Origin: Mycobacterium lehmannii
Lineage (GTDB): Bacteria > Actinomycetota > Actinomycetes > Mycobacteriales > Mycobacteriaceae
Assembly (NCBI RefSeq): GCF_002245535.1
Contig: NZ_NKCN01000010.1
Location: forward strand, 62,001-126,000
Length of the DNA: 64,000 nt
Direction: 5' to 3'
Shown: positions 27,972 to 37,535 of the stretch, piece after piece
Numbering within the stretch: the stretch's first letter is position 1
Layout: each line of letters starts with the position of its first letter
The notes under the pieces: model-generated
The model's database searches: none
Seen by the model: only the letters and a program-made list of their open reading frames with translations
What the model was told of the DNA's origin: nothing
Translations under genes and position numbers: made by a program

Positions 27972-28267
27972 TGCGGCACCAGCATTTTCGATCGAGCAAG
28001 CACGCCGAGTGCCTGCAGGTACGGCGCCTGCTGCGCGTCGTCGATACCGACGGCACGGCAGGCGGATCGGACGTCGGGATGGTCGGACAAGGCGTTGACG
28101 ACGTCGACGATGGTCCGGTTCTTCAGGAACGACAGCTTGCGCGTCCCGAAGTGGTAGAGCAGCGCCCCGAACGGCTCCGGCCGCACCGCCACCTGGTGGT
28201 GCAGCCGCCAGCCGAGCTCCGGGTCGAATGCGATGCCTTGCTCGGGCACCGCCGACGACGAGGTCAC
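27968..28267 (-). CDS. mftB: Mycofactocin peptide chaperone MftB
   Basis: MftB is a RiPP recognition element-like protein that binds the MftA leader and presents it to MftC. The 99-residue product contains FDPELGWRLHHQVAVRPEPFGALLYHF, the winged-helix fold region of this family. I place the start at GTG 28267, which is 2 nt beyond the mftA stop; no ATG exists in a sensible position. Its stop overlaps the mftC ATG by 4 bp. Confidence 0.9.
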   Translation of the reverse strand: MTSSSAVPEQGIAFDPELGWRLHHQVAVRPEPFGALLYHFGTRKLSFLKNRTIVDVVNALSDHPDVRSACRAVGIDDAQQAPYLQALGVLARSKMLVPQ

Positions 28268-28269
28268 GA

Positions 28270-28362
28270 TCAGTAGACCCCGCACATCCCGTCGATCGAC
28301 ACCTCTTCGACGAGCGTCTCGGTAACCAGCTCGTCGTTCTGGTCCTGCTGCTGCGGTTCCAT
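28270..28362 (-). CDS. mftA: Mycofactocin precursor peptide MftA
   Basis: The 30-residue ribosomal precursor ends in IDGMCGVY; the final Val-Tyr becomes mycofactocin. The acidic leader [11 protein letters not shown] is the conserved recognition region. ATG at 28362 is preceded by GGAGGG at ideal distance. An in-frame ATG at 28374 would add four residues but overlaps that ribosome site. It is the first gene of mftABCDEFG, divergent from mftR. Confidence 0.95.
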   Translation of the reverse strand: MEPQQQDQNDELVTETLVEEVSIDGMCGVY

Positions 28363-28400
28363 TTGGCCCTCCATGGCTGCGCCTTTCAATATCACCGGTT

Positions 28401-28419
28401 CTCGACAACTGTGATCGAG
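28401..28419. promoter_or_regulatory. Inverted repeat in the mftA/mftR divergent promoter
   Basis: CTCGA (28401-28405) and TCGAG (28415-28419) form an inverted repeat with a 9-bp centre in the 104-bp space between mftA and mftR. MftR homologues repress the mft operon, so an operator is expected here, but the arms are short and this assignment is weak. Confidence 0.3.
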
Positions 28420-28466
28420 GTCGCAATAATATGGCATCGAGTGCCTAAATGGAAAGGGGGGCCCCT

Positions 28467-29066
28467 ATGGTGCCGGACCAGCACCGGGTGGGCCGCCGGC
28501 GCTCCACGACGTGGGACCACATCAGCAACGTTGCCATCGACCTCTTTGCCACTAACGGGTTCGACGACGTCAGCGTGGACGACATCGCCGAAGCCGCCGG
28601 AATCGCGCGGCGCACGCTATTCCGCTACTACCCGTCCAAGAACGCCCTGCCCTGGGGCGATTTCGACGCTCATCTGGCCCACATGAGAAACCTGTTGGCC
28701 GATCTCGATCCCGAGGTGCCCATCGGCGAGGCGCTGCGCACCGCGTTGCTGGCGTTCAATAGCTTCGATGCCGCCGAGACGGCGCGCCACCGGATGCGCA
28801 TGCGGGTGATTTTGGAGACCGCCGCGCTGCAGGCCTACTCGATGACCATGTACGCCGGCTGGCGCGGCGTAGTTGCCGAGTTCGTCGCCAAACGCCTCGA
28901 AGCCACCGCAGGCGACCTGATACCGCAGACGGTGGCGTGGACGATGCTCGGCGTCGCGCTCTCGGCGTACGAACACTGGCTGGCCGACGAGAAAGTCTCC
29001 CTGGCTCAGGCGCTCGGTGCGGCGTTCGACACCGTCGCCGACGGGCTGTGGGCACTCGATCGCTGA
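28467..29066 (+). CDS. mftR: TetR regulator of the mycofactocin cluster, MftR
   Basis: The 199-residue repressor is divergent from mftA. The HTH segment [20 protein letters not shown] lies near residues 35-55. The MftR family is reported to respond to long-chain acyl-CoA. The ATG at 28467 is preceded by AAAGGGGGG; an ATG at 28449 would place that purine run inside the gene. Position and family both support the name. Confidence 0.88.
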   Translation: MVPDQHRVGRRRSTTWDHISNVAIDLFATNGFDDVSVDDIAEAAGIARRTLFRYYPSKNALPWGDFDAHLAHMRNLLADLDPEVPIGEALRTALLAFNSFDAAETARHRMRMRVILETAALQAYSMTMYAGWRGVVAEFVAKRLEATAGDLIPQTVAWTMLGVALSAYEHWLADEKVSLAQALGAAFDTVADGLWALDR

Positions 29067-29123
29067 ATCACCTCGGCGCGCTCGGCCACCGCGATAGCTT
29101 GGGGCGGTCGCGAAAGGACGCCG

Positions 29124-30782
29124 ATGGCCGAGCACAGCGCCGAGCAGAAGACAGGTCACGATCTGCTCTACGACTCCCTGTGGACGAAGGGAACGGCTTT
29201 CAGCCACGCAGAACGCCGCCGATTCGGGCTGCTGGGGCTGCTTCCTTCGGCCGAGAAGAGCCTCGAGCAGCAGACCGAACATTCATGGCGCGAATTCAGC
29301 AGGCGCCGCGACCCGCTGGACAGGCACATCTATCTTCGAAACCTGCAGGACCGCAACGAGACACTGTTCTACCGGGTGCTGCGCGACCATATCGCCGAAA
29401 CCATGCCGATCGTCTACACACCGACCGTCGGCGAGGCGTGCCAGCGCTTCAGCGAGATCTACCGGCGCCCGCGCGGGCTGTTCGTCTCCTACCCCGACCG
29501 CGAGTTCCTGCGCGAAATGCTGCGCAACCGCCCGCGACGGGAGGTCGACGTCATCGTCGTCACCGACGGTCAGCGCATCTTGGGTCTGGGCGATCAGGGC
29601 ATCGGCGGCATGGGTATTCCCATCGGGAAGCTCTCCCTGTACACGCTGATCGGCGGCATCGACCCGGCCCGCACGCTGCCCGTGCTGCTGGACGTGGGCA
29701 CCGACAACGTCGAGCTGCTCGAGGACCCGCAGTACCTCGGCTGGCGGCACCGCCGCATCGGTGACGACGAGTATTACTCGTTCATCGACGATTTCGTCAC
29801 CACGGTGCGCGACGAGCTGCCCGACGTCCTTCTGCAGTGGGAGGACTTCGCCACCGCGCACGCGCTGCCGATCCTGCAGCGCTATCGCGACAAGCTGCTC
29901 ACTTTCAACGACGACATCCAAGGCACCGCCGCGGTCACGTTGGGCGCGCTGCACGGCGCGGCCAAGGTGGTGGGACGCCCGCTGTCACAGCAGCAGGTGG
30001 TGATGCTGGGCGCCGGCTCGGCAGGCATCGGGGTGCTCCAGATGGTGCACCGTCAGATGGTCAGCGAGGGCCTGTCGGCTCAGCAGGCGTCGGCACAGGT
30101 CTGGGTGGTGGACATCAACGGTCTGCTCACCGACGACCGCACCGACCTGTCCCCCGGCCAGCGGGCCTTCGCCCAACCCGCCGGGCGGGTGGCGAGCTGG
30201 GGCTTGTCCGGGCCGGCTCAACTCGCCGACGTCATCCATCATGTCGATGCCGGCGTCCTACTCGGATTATCAACCGCCACAGGGGCGTTCACCGAGGACA
30301 TCGTGCGCGAAATGGCTGCCAAGGTCGATCGCCCGATCATCTTCCCGCTGTCCAACCCCACCAGCCGGGCCGAGGCCCACCCAGCCGAACTCGACACCTG
30401 GACCGGCGGACGCGCATTGATGGCGACGGGTTCGCCGTTCGCTCCGCTGGATCGCGACGGGGTGGAGCGGCCGATCGCCCAATGCAACAACGCCTACATC
30501 TTCCCCGCGATGGGCCTGGCCGTCACCGCGGCGCAGGCGACACGGGTGACCGACGAGATGATGCGGGCCGCGGCCGCGGCGCTCGGCGACGCGTCCCCCG
30601 CGCTCGTCGATGCCGGGGCACCGTTGCTGCCCGCGTGGTCGGACATCCCCGATGTGGCCATACGCATTGCGCAGGCGGTCGCGACACAAGCCGTCGCCGA
30701 CGGCTTCGCACCCACCCGCAAGCCCGACGAGCTGGCGCAGCGGATCACCGACGTGCGGTGGACTCCCGAATACCGGGGCTGA
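29124..30782 (+). CDS. mez: NAD-dependent malic enzyme
   Basis: Converts malate to pyruvate and CO2 with NAD(P)H formation, linking the TCA cycle to gluconeogenesis and lipid synthesis. The 552-residue protein matches the large SfcA/Mez type: malic N-domain with YTPTVGEACQRFSEIYRRPRG, catalytic region TDGQRILGLGDQGIGGMGIP, FNDDIQGTAAVTLG for metal binding, and the dinucleotide fold MLGAGSAGIGV. AAAGGAC precedes the ATG. Transcribed away from mftR on the same strand. Confidence 0.94.
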   Translation: MAEHSAEQKTGHDLLYDSLWTKGTAFSHAERRRFGLLGLLPSAEKSLEQQTEHSWREFSRRRDPLDRHIYLRNLQDRNETLFYRVLRDHIAETMPIVYTPTVGEACQRFSEIYRRPRGLFVSYPDREFLREMLRNRPRREVDVIVVTDGQRILGLGDQGIGGMGIPIGKLSLYTLIGGIDPARTLPVLLDVGTDNVELLEDPQYLGWRHRRIGDDEYYSFIDDFVTTVRDELPDVLLQWEDFATAHALPILQRYRDKLLTFNDDIQGTAAVTLGALHGAAKVVGRPLSQQQVVMLGAGSAGIGVLQMVHRQMVSEGLSAQQASAQVWVVDINGLLTDDRTDLSPGQRAFAQPAGRVASWGLSGPAQLADVIHHVDAGVLLGLSTATGAFTEDIVREMAAKVDRPIIFPLSNPTSRAEAHPAELDTWTGGRALMATGSPFAPLDRDGVERPIAQCNNAYIFPAMGLAVTAAQATRVTDEMMRAAAAALGDASPALVDAGAPLLPAWSDIPDVAIRIAQAVATQAVADGFAPTRKPDELAQRITDVRWTPEYRG

Positions 30783-30820
30783 TCCTGCAACCCTGTCCGC
30801 CAGCGCAAAAAAGTTCCGCC

Positions 30821-30846
30821 GGAACCGTCGGAGTTCGGCGCGTAAC
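30821..30846 (+). promoter_or_regulatory. Possible ECF-type promoter before the sigma factor gene
   Basis: GGAACC (30821-30826) resembles an ECF -35 element and lies 14 bp before CGTAAC (30841-30846). It sits inside GTTCC-GCC-GGAAC, a small inverted repeat. ECF genes often direct their own transcription, but the spacing is shorter than ideal and the call is tentative. Confidence 0.3.
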
Positions 30847-30855
30847 GGCGACGAT

Positions 30856-31386
30856 ATGGGTGTGAGCGCCGAACCGAATGGCACCGACGCTCCACGGGAG
30901 CTGCTCGCGCTGTACGACGAATCCCTACCAGTGGTGTACGGATACTTCGTCCGACGCTGTGGTGACCGTGGAACCGCCGAAGACCTGACGTCGGAAACTT
31001 TTCTGGCGGCGATGGACGCCGCCAGAAAAGCCGCTCCGCCACCGATGACCGTGCCGTGGTTGCTCGGGGTGGCGCGCCACAAGTTGGCCGACCACTACCG
31101 GCGCCGCCACGACCGGTTCACCACGCCGGTCGCCGAACTGCCCGAACCCGTCGAGCCGCCCGACGACTGGGACGCCGAACTCGACCGCATCGTCGCCGAA
31201 AGCGTGCTCGCCAAGCTGCCCGAGCAGCACCGCACGGTTCTGGCACTGCGCTACATGGACGACTGCTCGGTGCCCGAGTGCGCCGAGCTCATCGGCCGCA
31301 CGGTGCACGCGACAGAGGCGCTGCTGGTGCGGGCCCGCAAAGCGTTTCGCGCTCACTACCCGGAACCGGAAGGGAGGCAGTCGTGA
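30856..31386 (+). CDS. ECF-type RNA polymerase sigma factor
   Basis: The 176-residue protein has sigma region 2 (LPVVYGYFVRRCGDRGTAEDLTSETFL) and region 4 (LAKLPEQHRTVLALRYMDDCSVPECAELIG) and no region 3, as in the ECF group. It would redirect RNA polymerase to a small regulon. The next gene overlaps it by four bases (GTGA at 31383), so the two products are made in step. No recognisable transmembrane anti-sigma factor follows. The VOC protein's N-terminal 45 residues are the only candidate partner. Confidence 0.88.
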   Translation: MGVSAEPNGTDAPRELLALYDESLPVVYGYFVRRCGDRGTAEDLTSETFLAAMDAARKAAPPPMTVPWLLGVARHKLADHYRRRHDRFTTPVAELPEPVEPPDDWDAELDRIVAESVLAKLPEQHRTVLALRYMDDCSVPECAELIGRTVHATEALLVRARKAFRAHYPEPEGRQS

Positions 31387-32663
31387 ACAACAGCCACGAT
31401 CCGCTGGCCGTGCTGCGCGGCGACGAACTTCCGGTCGCCCCCGACCCGGCTTTCGCCGCCGCGCTGCGCGCCCGACTGGAGTCGGCGCTTTCCCTACCGA
31501 ATCGAACCGAGGAGGTCGTCATGAGTGGAACCGATACCGCCATCGCCGAACTGTCCGAGCCGACCGTCGCGCCAACGGTCCCCCGGTCGGCGGCACTTCC
31601 GTACCTGACGGTCCGCAATGCTCGCGATGCGATCGCGTGGTACGTCGACGCGTTCGACGCCGCTGTGGTCGGTGAACCCTTCGAGATGGACGACGGCCGC
31701 ATCGGCCACGCCGAGTTGGCGATCGGCGACGGCGTGCTCTACCTCGCCGACGAGTATCCCGAGATCGGGCTGAGAGCTCCTGCAAGGCAGTCTGTTTCGG
31801 TGAGCTTGATGCTGCATGTCGCCGATACGGACACGGTGCTCGAACGGGCTCGCAGGCACGGCGCCGAGGTGCAGCGCGAGCCGTACGAGAACTACGGCGC
31901 GCGCAGCGCAGCGATCGTCGATCCGTTCGGCCACCGCTGGATGCTCACCGGGCCCGTGACGGCTGCGGCCGTCCCGATCCAGCACGGTGACGTCGGCTAC
32001 GTGTCGGTGTGGGTGCCAGACGCCGAGGCGGCCGCGCGGTTCTACGGTCATGTGCTCGGCTGGACCTATGACCCCGTGACCCACCAGGTGACCAACACCG
32101 ACCAGCGGATCGGCATCTTCAGCGTCGACAGGCCGCAGGGCATGCTGTGCTGCTATGCGGTCACCGATCTCGACGGCGCGCGGCAGTCGATCGTCGACGG
32201 CGGCGGCAGCGTGGGCCGGACTCAGGAGTTCGACTTCGGTACCGTCATCGACGCCACCGACCCCACCGGGATGGCATTCGCGGTCTTCCGGCCGGCGCCG
32301 GGCACACCGCGTCCAGCCCTCAACGGCACTGGGCCGGGGGAACTTTCGTACATCACCTATCAGGTTCCGGACTCCAGCGCGTTCAAGGAGTTCTACAGCA
32401 GGTTCTTGTTCTGGAGTTTCGAACCCGGGCACGTCGACGATGGCTGGGGGGTGCGCGAGACGCATCCGATGTCCGGCGTCGCAGGTGGTAACGCAGATGC
32501 GGTGACCGTGCCGATGTGGACGGTCGACGACATCGATGCCGCGGCGGCGCGGGTGCGGGAGGCGGGCGGCACGGTCATCGACGAGCCGTCGCAGCAGTCC
32601 TACGGGAAGTCCGCGCTGTGCACCGACGACCAGGGCACCCGCTTTTACCTCGGCGAGCTCTAG
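31383..32663 (+). CDS. Three-module VOC (glyoxalase/bleomycin-resistance fold) protein coupled to the sigma factor
   Basis: 426 residues. After a 45-residue helical N-terminal part (DPLAVLRGDELPVAPDPAF) come three VOC-type modules at about 60-175, 190-295 and 310-425. Examples are PYLTVRNARDAIAWYVDAF, GYVSVWVPDAEAAARFYGHV and SYITYQVPDSSAFKEFYSRF. The fold serves metal-dependent isomerases, dioxygenases and drug-binding proteins; the substrate is unknown. GTG at 31383 overlaps the sigma stop. A second in-frame ATG at 31521 has a strong GAGGAGG site and would give a 380-residue form. Confidence 0.8.
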   Translation: MNNSHDPLAVLRGDELPVAPDPAFAAALRARLESALSLPNRTEEVVMSGTDTAIAELSEPTVAPTVPRSAALPYLTVRNARDAIAWYVDAFDAAVVGEPFEMDDGRIGHAELAIGDGVLYLADEYPEIGLRAPARQSVSVSLMLHVADTDTVLERARRHGAEVQREPYENYGARSAAIVDPFGHRWMLTGPVTAAAVPIQHGDVGYVSVWVPDAEAAARFYGHVLGWTYDPVTHQVTNTDQRIGIFSVDRPQGMLCCYAVTDLDGARQSIVDGGGSVGRTQEFDFGTVIDATDPTGMAFAVFRPAPGTPRPALNGTGPGELSYITYQVPDSSAFKEFYSRFLFWSFEPGHVDDGWGVRETHPMSGVAGGNADAVTVPMWTVDDIDAAAARVREAGGTVIDEPSQQSYGKSALCTDDQGTRFYLGEL

Positions 32664-33839
32664 TCAGCCGAGGAGGTCGGCGATGGGTGCGCGCGCGGCG
32701 ATCTTGGCGCGCACCTTCATCACCTTGCCCGGCATGCCACCGCCGACGACCCCGGCCACCACACCGTCACGCTCGTAGTAGGCGAGGAATTTACGACCGT
32801 CGTCCTCGACGACGTGGACGACGTCTTCGGCCTCCGGTTCACCGAGGCATTGGATCTTGACGTCGTACTGGTCGCTCCAGAAGTACGGCACCGAGACCGC
32901 GGTCGGGGGTTCCTGCCCGAGCATCGTCGGCACCAGGACACGGGCCTGGTCGGCGACGTTGCTCCAATGCTCAACGCGCACTTGGTGGCCGAGGTTGTGT
33001 CGCCATGACGCGACGTCGCCGATGGCCCAGACATGCGGCGCGCTGGCGCGGCCGTGGTCGTCGCAGACCACCCCGTTGTCGAGCTTGAGGCCGCTGCCTT
33101 CGAGCCAGTCGGTCGACGGGCGCGATCCGATGCCGACGACCACCAGATCCGCTTCGAGTTCGGTGCCGTCGCTGAGCACCACCGTCTCGACGCGATCCGA
33201 GCCCTGCACTTCCGAAACGCCGACGCCGCAGCGGACGTCGACACCCTCGGCGCGGTGCACCCGGGCCACCAGCTCACCGATCTGCTCGCCGAGAACCGAC
33301 GCCAGGGGCGCCGGTTGCGGCTCCACCAACGCGACATCGACGCCGAGCTTGCGCAGGCTCGCCGCCACCTCGCAGCCGATGAAGCCGGCTCCGACGACGA
33401 CGGCGCGACGAGCCGAACCGGCCTCCTGCCGCAGGGCCACGCTCTCGTCGTAATTGCGCAGCACGTGGATTCCTGCGAGGTCGGGGAAGGACGGAATGCG
33501 CTTGGGCACCAGGCCCGTAGCGATGATGAGTTCGTCGTAGGGCAGCTCGGTGCCGTCGGCGAGCGTCAACGTCTGGGTGGCCGTGTCGACGGACCGCGCG
33601 CCGTTGCCCAGCAGCACGGTGATGTCGTTCTCCTCGTAGAACTCCGCGGGCTTGAGGCTGACGTCGTCGGTCTCGGAGCGCAGCACCTCCTTCGACAGCG
33701 GGGGCCGATCGTAGGGCAGATGGTCCTCGTCGCTGACGATCGTGACCGGACCGCTGTATTCCGACCGGCGCAACTGTTCGGCGGTGCGGGCGGCCGCGAG
33801 TCCGCCGCCGACGATGACGATGCCCGCTGATGTGGTCAT
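32664..33839 (-). CDS. FAD/NAD-dependent ferredoxin reductase
   Basis: The 391-residue flavoprotein transfers electrons from NAD(P)H to ferredoxin, for P450s or other oxygenases. It has the FAD motif IVIVGGGLAAARTAEQL, the NAD motif VVVGAGFIGCEVAASL, and HVWAIGDVA in the FAD region; the length fits putidaredoxin-reductase-like proteins. It appears to match Rv0688 by position. It abuts the VOC gene tail to tail with no gap. It is the only electron-transfer partner for the two P450s in this window, but pairing is inferred. Confidence 0.9.
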   Translation of the reverse strand: MTTSAGIVIVGGGLAAARTAEQLRRSEYSGPVTIVSDEDHLPYDRPPLSKEVLRSETDDVSLKPAEFYEENDITVLLGNGARSVDTATQTLTLADGTELPYDELIIATGLVPKRIPSFPDLAGIHVLRNYDESVALRQEAGSARRAVVVGAGFIGCEVAASLRKLGVDVALVEPQPAPLASVLGEQIGELVARVHRAEGVDVRCGVGVSEVQGSDRVETVVLSDGTELEADLVVVGIGSRPSTDWLEGSGLKLDNGVVCDDHGRASAPHVWAIGDVASWRHNLGHQVRVEHWSNVADQARVLVPTMLGQEPPTAVSVPYFWSDQYDVKIQCLGEPEAEDVVHVVEDDGRKFLAYYERDGVVAGVVGGGMPGKVMKVRAKIAARAPIADLLG

Positions 33840-33896
33840 GGGCAGTTTCTTACACGATCCCTACTGCCTTTTGTCCGCCACCCCGGGCAATGGCGC

Positions 33897-34343
33897 TCAG
33901 CCGCGATCGCGGTCGATGACGTTGGTCAGCACGACGACGCTCTCGCTGCGCTCGACGTGGGCGGCCGAACGGATGCGCTCCAACGCCTCTTCGAGGTGGC
34001 GCATGTCGCGCGCCACGACGTGCAGGATCGCGTCGGCGGTGCCGGTGACGGTGGCTGCGCTGATGACTTCGGGGATGTCGATCCACGCCGCCCGCAGTTG
34101 TTCTGGGGCAATGGTTCCGTGACGGAAGACCTGCACGTACGCCTCGGTGGTCCAGCCCAGGGCGGCCCGGTCGACAACGGTCGTGAAGCCGCGAATGACG
34201 CCGTTGTCGAGCATGCGGTCGACCCGGCGTTTGACCGCGGGCGCGGACAGATTGACCTGCTCCCCGATTTCGGCGTAGGTCGCGCGGGCGTCATCGGTCA
34301 GCGCCGCGAGGATCTGCTCGTCGGTCGCGTCGAGGCGGTCCAC
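33897..34343 (-). CDS. Lrp/AsnC family regulator of the ddaH-rocD genes
   Basis: 148 residues with an N-terminal winged HTH (TYAEIGEQVNLSAPAVKRRVDRML) and a C-terminal RAM ligand domain (AYVQVFRHGT, TGTADAILHVVARDM). Lrp-type proteins bind amino acids and DNA as octamers. I chose GTG at 34343 because GGAGGT lies 4 nt before it. It is divergent from the arginine/ornithine genes, as Rv2324 is in M. tuberculosis, so it probably activates them in response to arginine or ornithine. Confidence 0.87.
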   Translation of the reverse strand: MDRLDATDEQILAALTDDARATYAEIGEQVNLSAPAVKRRVDRMLDNGVIRGFTTVVDRAALGWTTEAYVQVFRHGTIAPEQLRAAWIDIPEVISAATVTGTADAILHVVARDMRHLEEALERIRSAAHVERSESVVVLTNVIDRDRG

Positions 34344-34356
34344 GGTCACCTCCGCA

Positions 34357-34429
34357 CAATAAATCACCGCTTGGCGTGACTGTACACAATAAATTGCTGC
34401 TAGACACGCAATAAACAGCAATGGATTGC
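34357..34429. promoter_or_regulatory. AT-rich repeated sites for the AsnC-type regulator
   Basis: CAATAAAT-like elements occur at 34357-34364, 34387-34396 (CAATAAATTG, palindromic), 34409-34416 and within GCAATGGATTGC (34418-34429, palindromic). Several AT-rich sites spaced at roughly multiples of the helical repeat are typical of Lrp/AsnC binding. The region lies between the divergent regulator and ddaH. Confidence 0.6.
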
Positions 34430-34456
34430 AGCAGAAACCGTCTCTACCGTTGATTC

Positions 34457-35308
34457 ATGACGTCTTTCAGTGTCGCGACGCCCTCGCGGTCGGGTCGCCA
34501 CCGCAGACGTAAAGCCCGAGCGCGCCACTACGTCATGACCGCGCCGACACACTTCGCTGTCGAGTACTCGATCAACCCGTGGATGGACATCGAAACGCCC
34601 GTCGATACCGCGCTGGCCCTCACCCAGTGGGAGACGTTGAGGCGCACGTACCAGGAACTCGGGCACGTCGTCGACCTCGTCGAGCCGGTCTCCGGACTGC
34701 CCGACATGGTGTACGCCGCCAACGGCGGCCTGGTGGTCGGCGCTACAGCGGTGGTCGCGAACTTCGCCTACCCGCAGCGCGCTGGCGAGGCGGTTGCGTA
34801 CGGCGATTGGATGGTCCGCCATGGATACGCACCCGTACAGACGCGCCACACCAACGAGGGTCAGGGCGACCTTCTCGTCGCCGGTTCGATCCTGTTGGCC
34901 GGATACGGGTTTCGGACGGATCGACGTGCACACGGCGAGATCGCGCAGTTGGTCGGGCGACCGACGTACAGCTTCGAGTTGGTCGATCCTCGGTTCTACC
35001 ACCTCGATACCGCCCTCGCGGTGCTCGACGACACTACGGTGGCGTACTACCCGCCCGCGTTCAGCAACGCCTCTCGGGTAAGCCTGCGAACGCTGTTCCC
35101 CGATGCGATCGAGGTGACCAGTTCCGACGCCTACGCCTTCGGCCTCAACGTGGTGTCCGACGGTCGCAACGTCGTGCTGCCGACCGCGGCGACCGACTTT
35201 GCCGCCCAACTGCGCGACGCCGGGTTCAACCCCGTCGGCGTCGACCTCTCCGAACTGCTCAAGGGCGGCGGATCGATCAAATGCTGCACGTTGGAGGTGC
35301 ATTCGTGA
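34457..35308 (+). CDS. ddaH: Dimethylargininase-like amidinotransferase-fold hydrolase
   Basis: The 283-residue enzyme belongs to the guanidino-group modifying superfamily that hydrolyses arginine derivatives to citrulline or ornithine. The catalytic His is in RFYHLDTALAVL and the catalytic Cys in the C-terminal GGSIKCCTLE. ATG at 34457 gives a basic 26-residue N-terminal stretch; MTAPTHF (34535) is an alternative start. It is fused by a GTGA overlap to rocD and divergent from asnC, so the role is arginine-to-glutamate catabolism. The true substrate is not certain. Confidence 0.85.
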   Translation: MTSFSVATPSRSGRHRRRKARARHYVMTAPTHFAVEYSINPWMDIETPVDTALALTQWETLRRTYQELGHVVDLVEPVSGLPDMVYAANGGLVVGATAVVANFAYPQRAGEAVAYGDWMVRHGYAPVQTRHTNEGQGDLLVAGSILLAGYGFRTDRRAHGEIAQLVGRPTYSFELVDPRFYHLDTALAVLDDTTVAYYPPAFSNASRVSLRTLFPDAIEVTSSDAYAFGLNVVSDGRNVVLPTAATDFAAQLRDAGFNPVGVDLSELLKGGGSIKCCTLEVHS

Positions 35309-36516
35309 TCACGCTGGAAGCGACGGGTGCCGCGATCCCGATCGACGACCACTGTGTGGCGCATAACTACGACCCGCTACCGGTGGTGGCAGCCAGCGCC
35401 GAGGGCGCGTGGATCACCGATGTTCAGGGCCGTCGCTACCTGGACTGCCTGGCCGCTTACTCGGCGGTCAACTTCGGCCACCGCAATCCGGAGATCACCG
35501 CGGTCGCACACGCGCAACTGGACACCGTGACGTTGGTCAGCCGCGCGTTCCACTCCGACCGGCTCGCACCCTTCTGTGCGGCACTGGCCGGGCTCTGCGG
35601 CAAGAACATGGTGCTGCCGATGAACAGCGGCGCCGAAGCGGTCGAAAGCGGGATCAAGGTGGCCCGCAAATGGGGCACCGACGTCAAGGGCATCCCCGCC
35701 AACGCGGCGAATATCGTAGTGGCGCACAACAACTTTCATGGCCGGACCACGACAATCGTCAGCTTCTCCGACGATGAGACGGCCCGGCGCGGCTTCGGCC
35801 CGTACACCCCAGGATTCCGCGCCGTGCCGTTCGGTGACACCGACGCCTTCGCCGACGTGATCGACGACAACACCGTCGCCGTGCTGATTGAACCGATCCA
35901 GGGTGAGGCCGGAATCATCGTCCCGCCCGACGACTTCCTGCCGCGTCTGCGGTCGCTGTGCTCACAGCGCAACGTGCTGTTGATCGCCGACGAGATTCAG
36001 TCCGGCCTGGCCCGCACCGGGAAGACGTTCGCCTGTGAGCACTGGGACGTGGTTCCCGACGTCTACCTGCTCGGAAAGGCGCTCGGCGGAGGCGTGATGC
36101 CATTGTCGGCGGTGGTGGCCGACTCCGGCATCCTCGGTGTACTGCATCCCGGCGAGCACGGCTCCACTTTCGGTGGAAATCCGCTGGCCGCAGCGATCGG
36201 CTCCACGGTGGTGGCGATGTTGCAGCGTGGCCAATTCCAGTGCCGCTCAGCCGAACTCGGCGCGCACATGCACCAGAGATTGCGGCAGTTGATCGGCCGG
36301 GGTGTCACCGCGGTCCGCGGCAAGGGCCTGTGGGCCGGCGTCGACATCGATCCGGGCTCGGGTACGGCCAAAGATGTCAGCGTGCGCTTGGCGCGCCGCG
36401 GCGTCCTCGTCAAGGACACCCATGGTTCGACCCTGCGGTTCGCTCCTCCACTGGTGATCACCGACGACGAGATCGACTGGGCCGTCGACCAGTTCGCGGC
36501 CGTTCTAGCGAACTAG
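35305..36516 (+). CDS. rocD: Ornithine aminotransferase
   Basis: PLP-dependent class III aminotransferase, 403 residues, converting ornithine and 2-oxoglutarate to glutamate semialdehyde and glutamate. Motifs: NSGAEAVESGIKVARKW, HNNFHGRT, LIEPIQGEAGI, LLIADEIQSGLARTG, and LLGKALGGG with the PLP lysine. GTG at 35305 overlaps the ddaH stop and has GGAGG 7 nt upstream. The M. tuberculosis counterpart is, as I recall, split into two frames (rocD1, rocD2); here it is intact. Confidence 0.93.
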   Translation: MITLEATGAAIPIDDHCVAHNYDPLPVVAASAEGAWITDVQGRRYLDCLAAYSAVNFGHRNPEITAVAHAQLDTVTLVSRAFHSDRLAPFCAALAGLCGKNMVLPMNSGAEAVESGIKVARKWGTDVKGIPANAANIVVAHNNFHGRTTTIVSFSDDETARRGFGPYTPGFRAVPFGDTDAFADVIDDNTVAVLIEPIQGEAGIIVPPDDFLPRLRSLCSQRNVLLIADEIQSGLARTGKTFACEHWDVVPDVYLLGKALGGGVMPLSAVVADSGILGVLHPGEHGSTFGGNPLAAAIGSTVVAMLQRGQFQCRSAELGAHMHQRLRQLIGRGVTAVRGKGLWAGVDIDPGSGTAKDVSVRLARRGVLVKDTHGSTLRFAPPLVITDDEIDWAVDQFAAVLAN

Positions 36517-36518
36517 CT

Positions 36519-37456
<938 letters not shown>

Positions 37457-37495
37457 ACCGGAGGTGAGAGTCCTCCGACAGGTTAACAGCCGAAC

Positions 37496-37509
37496 TGGAA
37501 CGTGTTCTA
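37496..37509. promoter_or_regulatory. KstR-like box upstream of the mycofactocin SDR
   Basis: TGGAACGTGTTCTA fits the published KstR consensus TNNAACNNGTTNNA at every fixed position and has the GAAC-GT-GTTC palindrome at its heart. It lies 126 bp before the SDR start. KstR represses cholesterol-catabolism genes in mycobacteria. A hairpin, CGGAGG/CCTCCG (37459-37477), follows in the leader. Confidence 0.6.
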
Positions 37510-37535
37510 GAAGCCCGCGTGACTTCGGACAAAGG

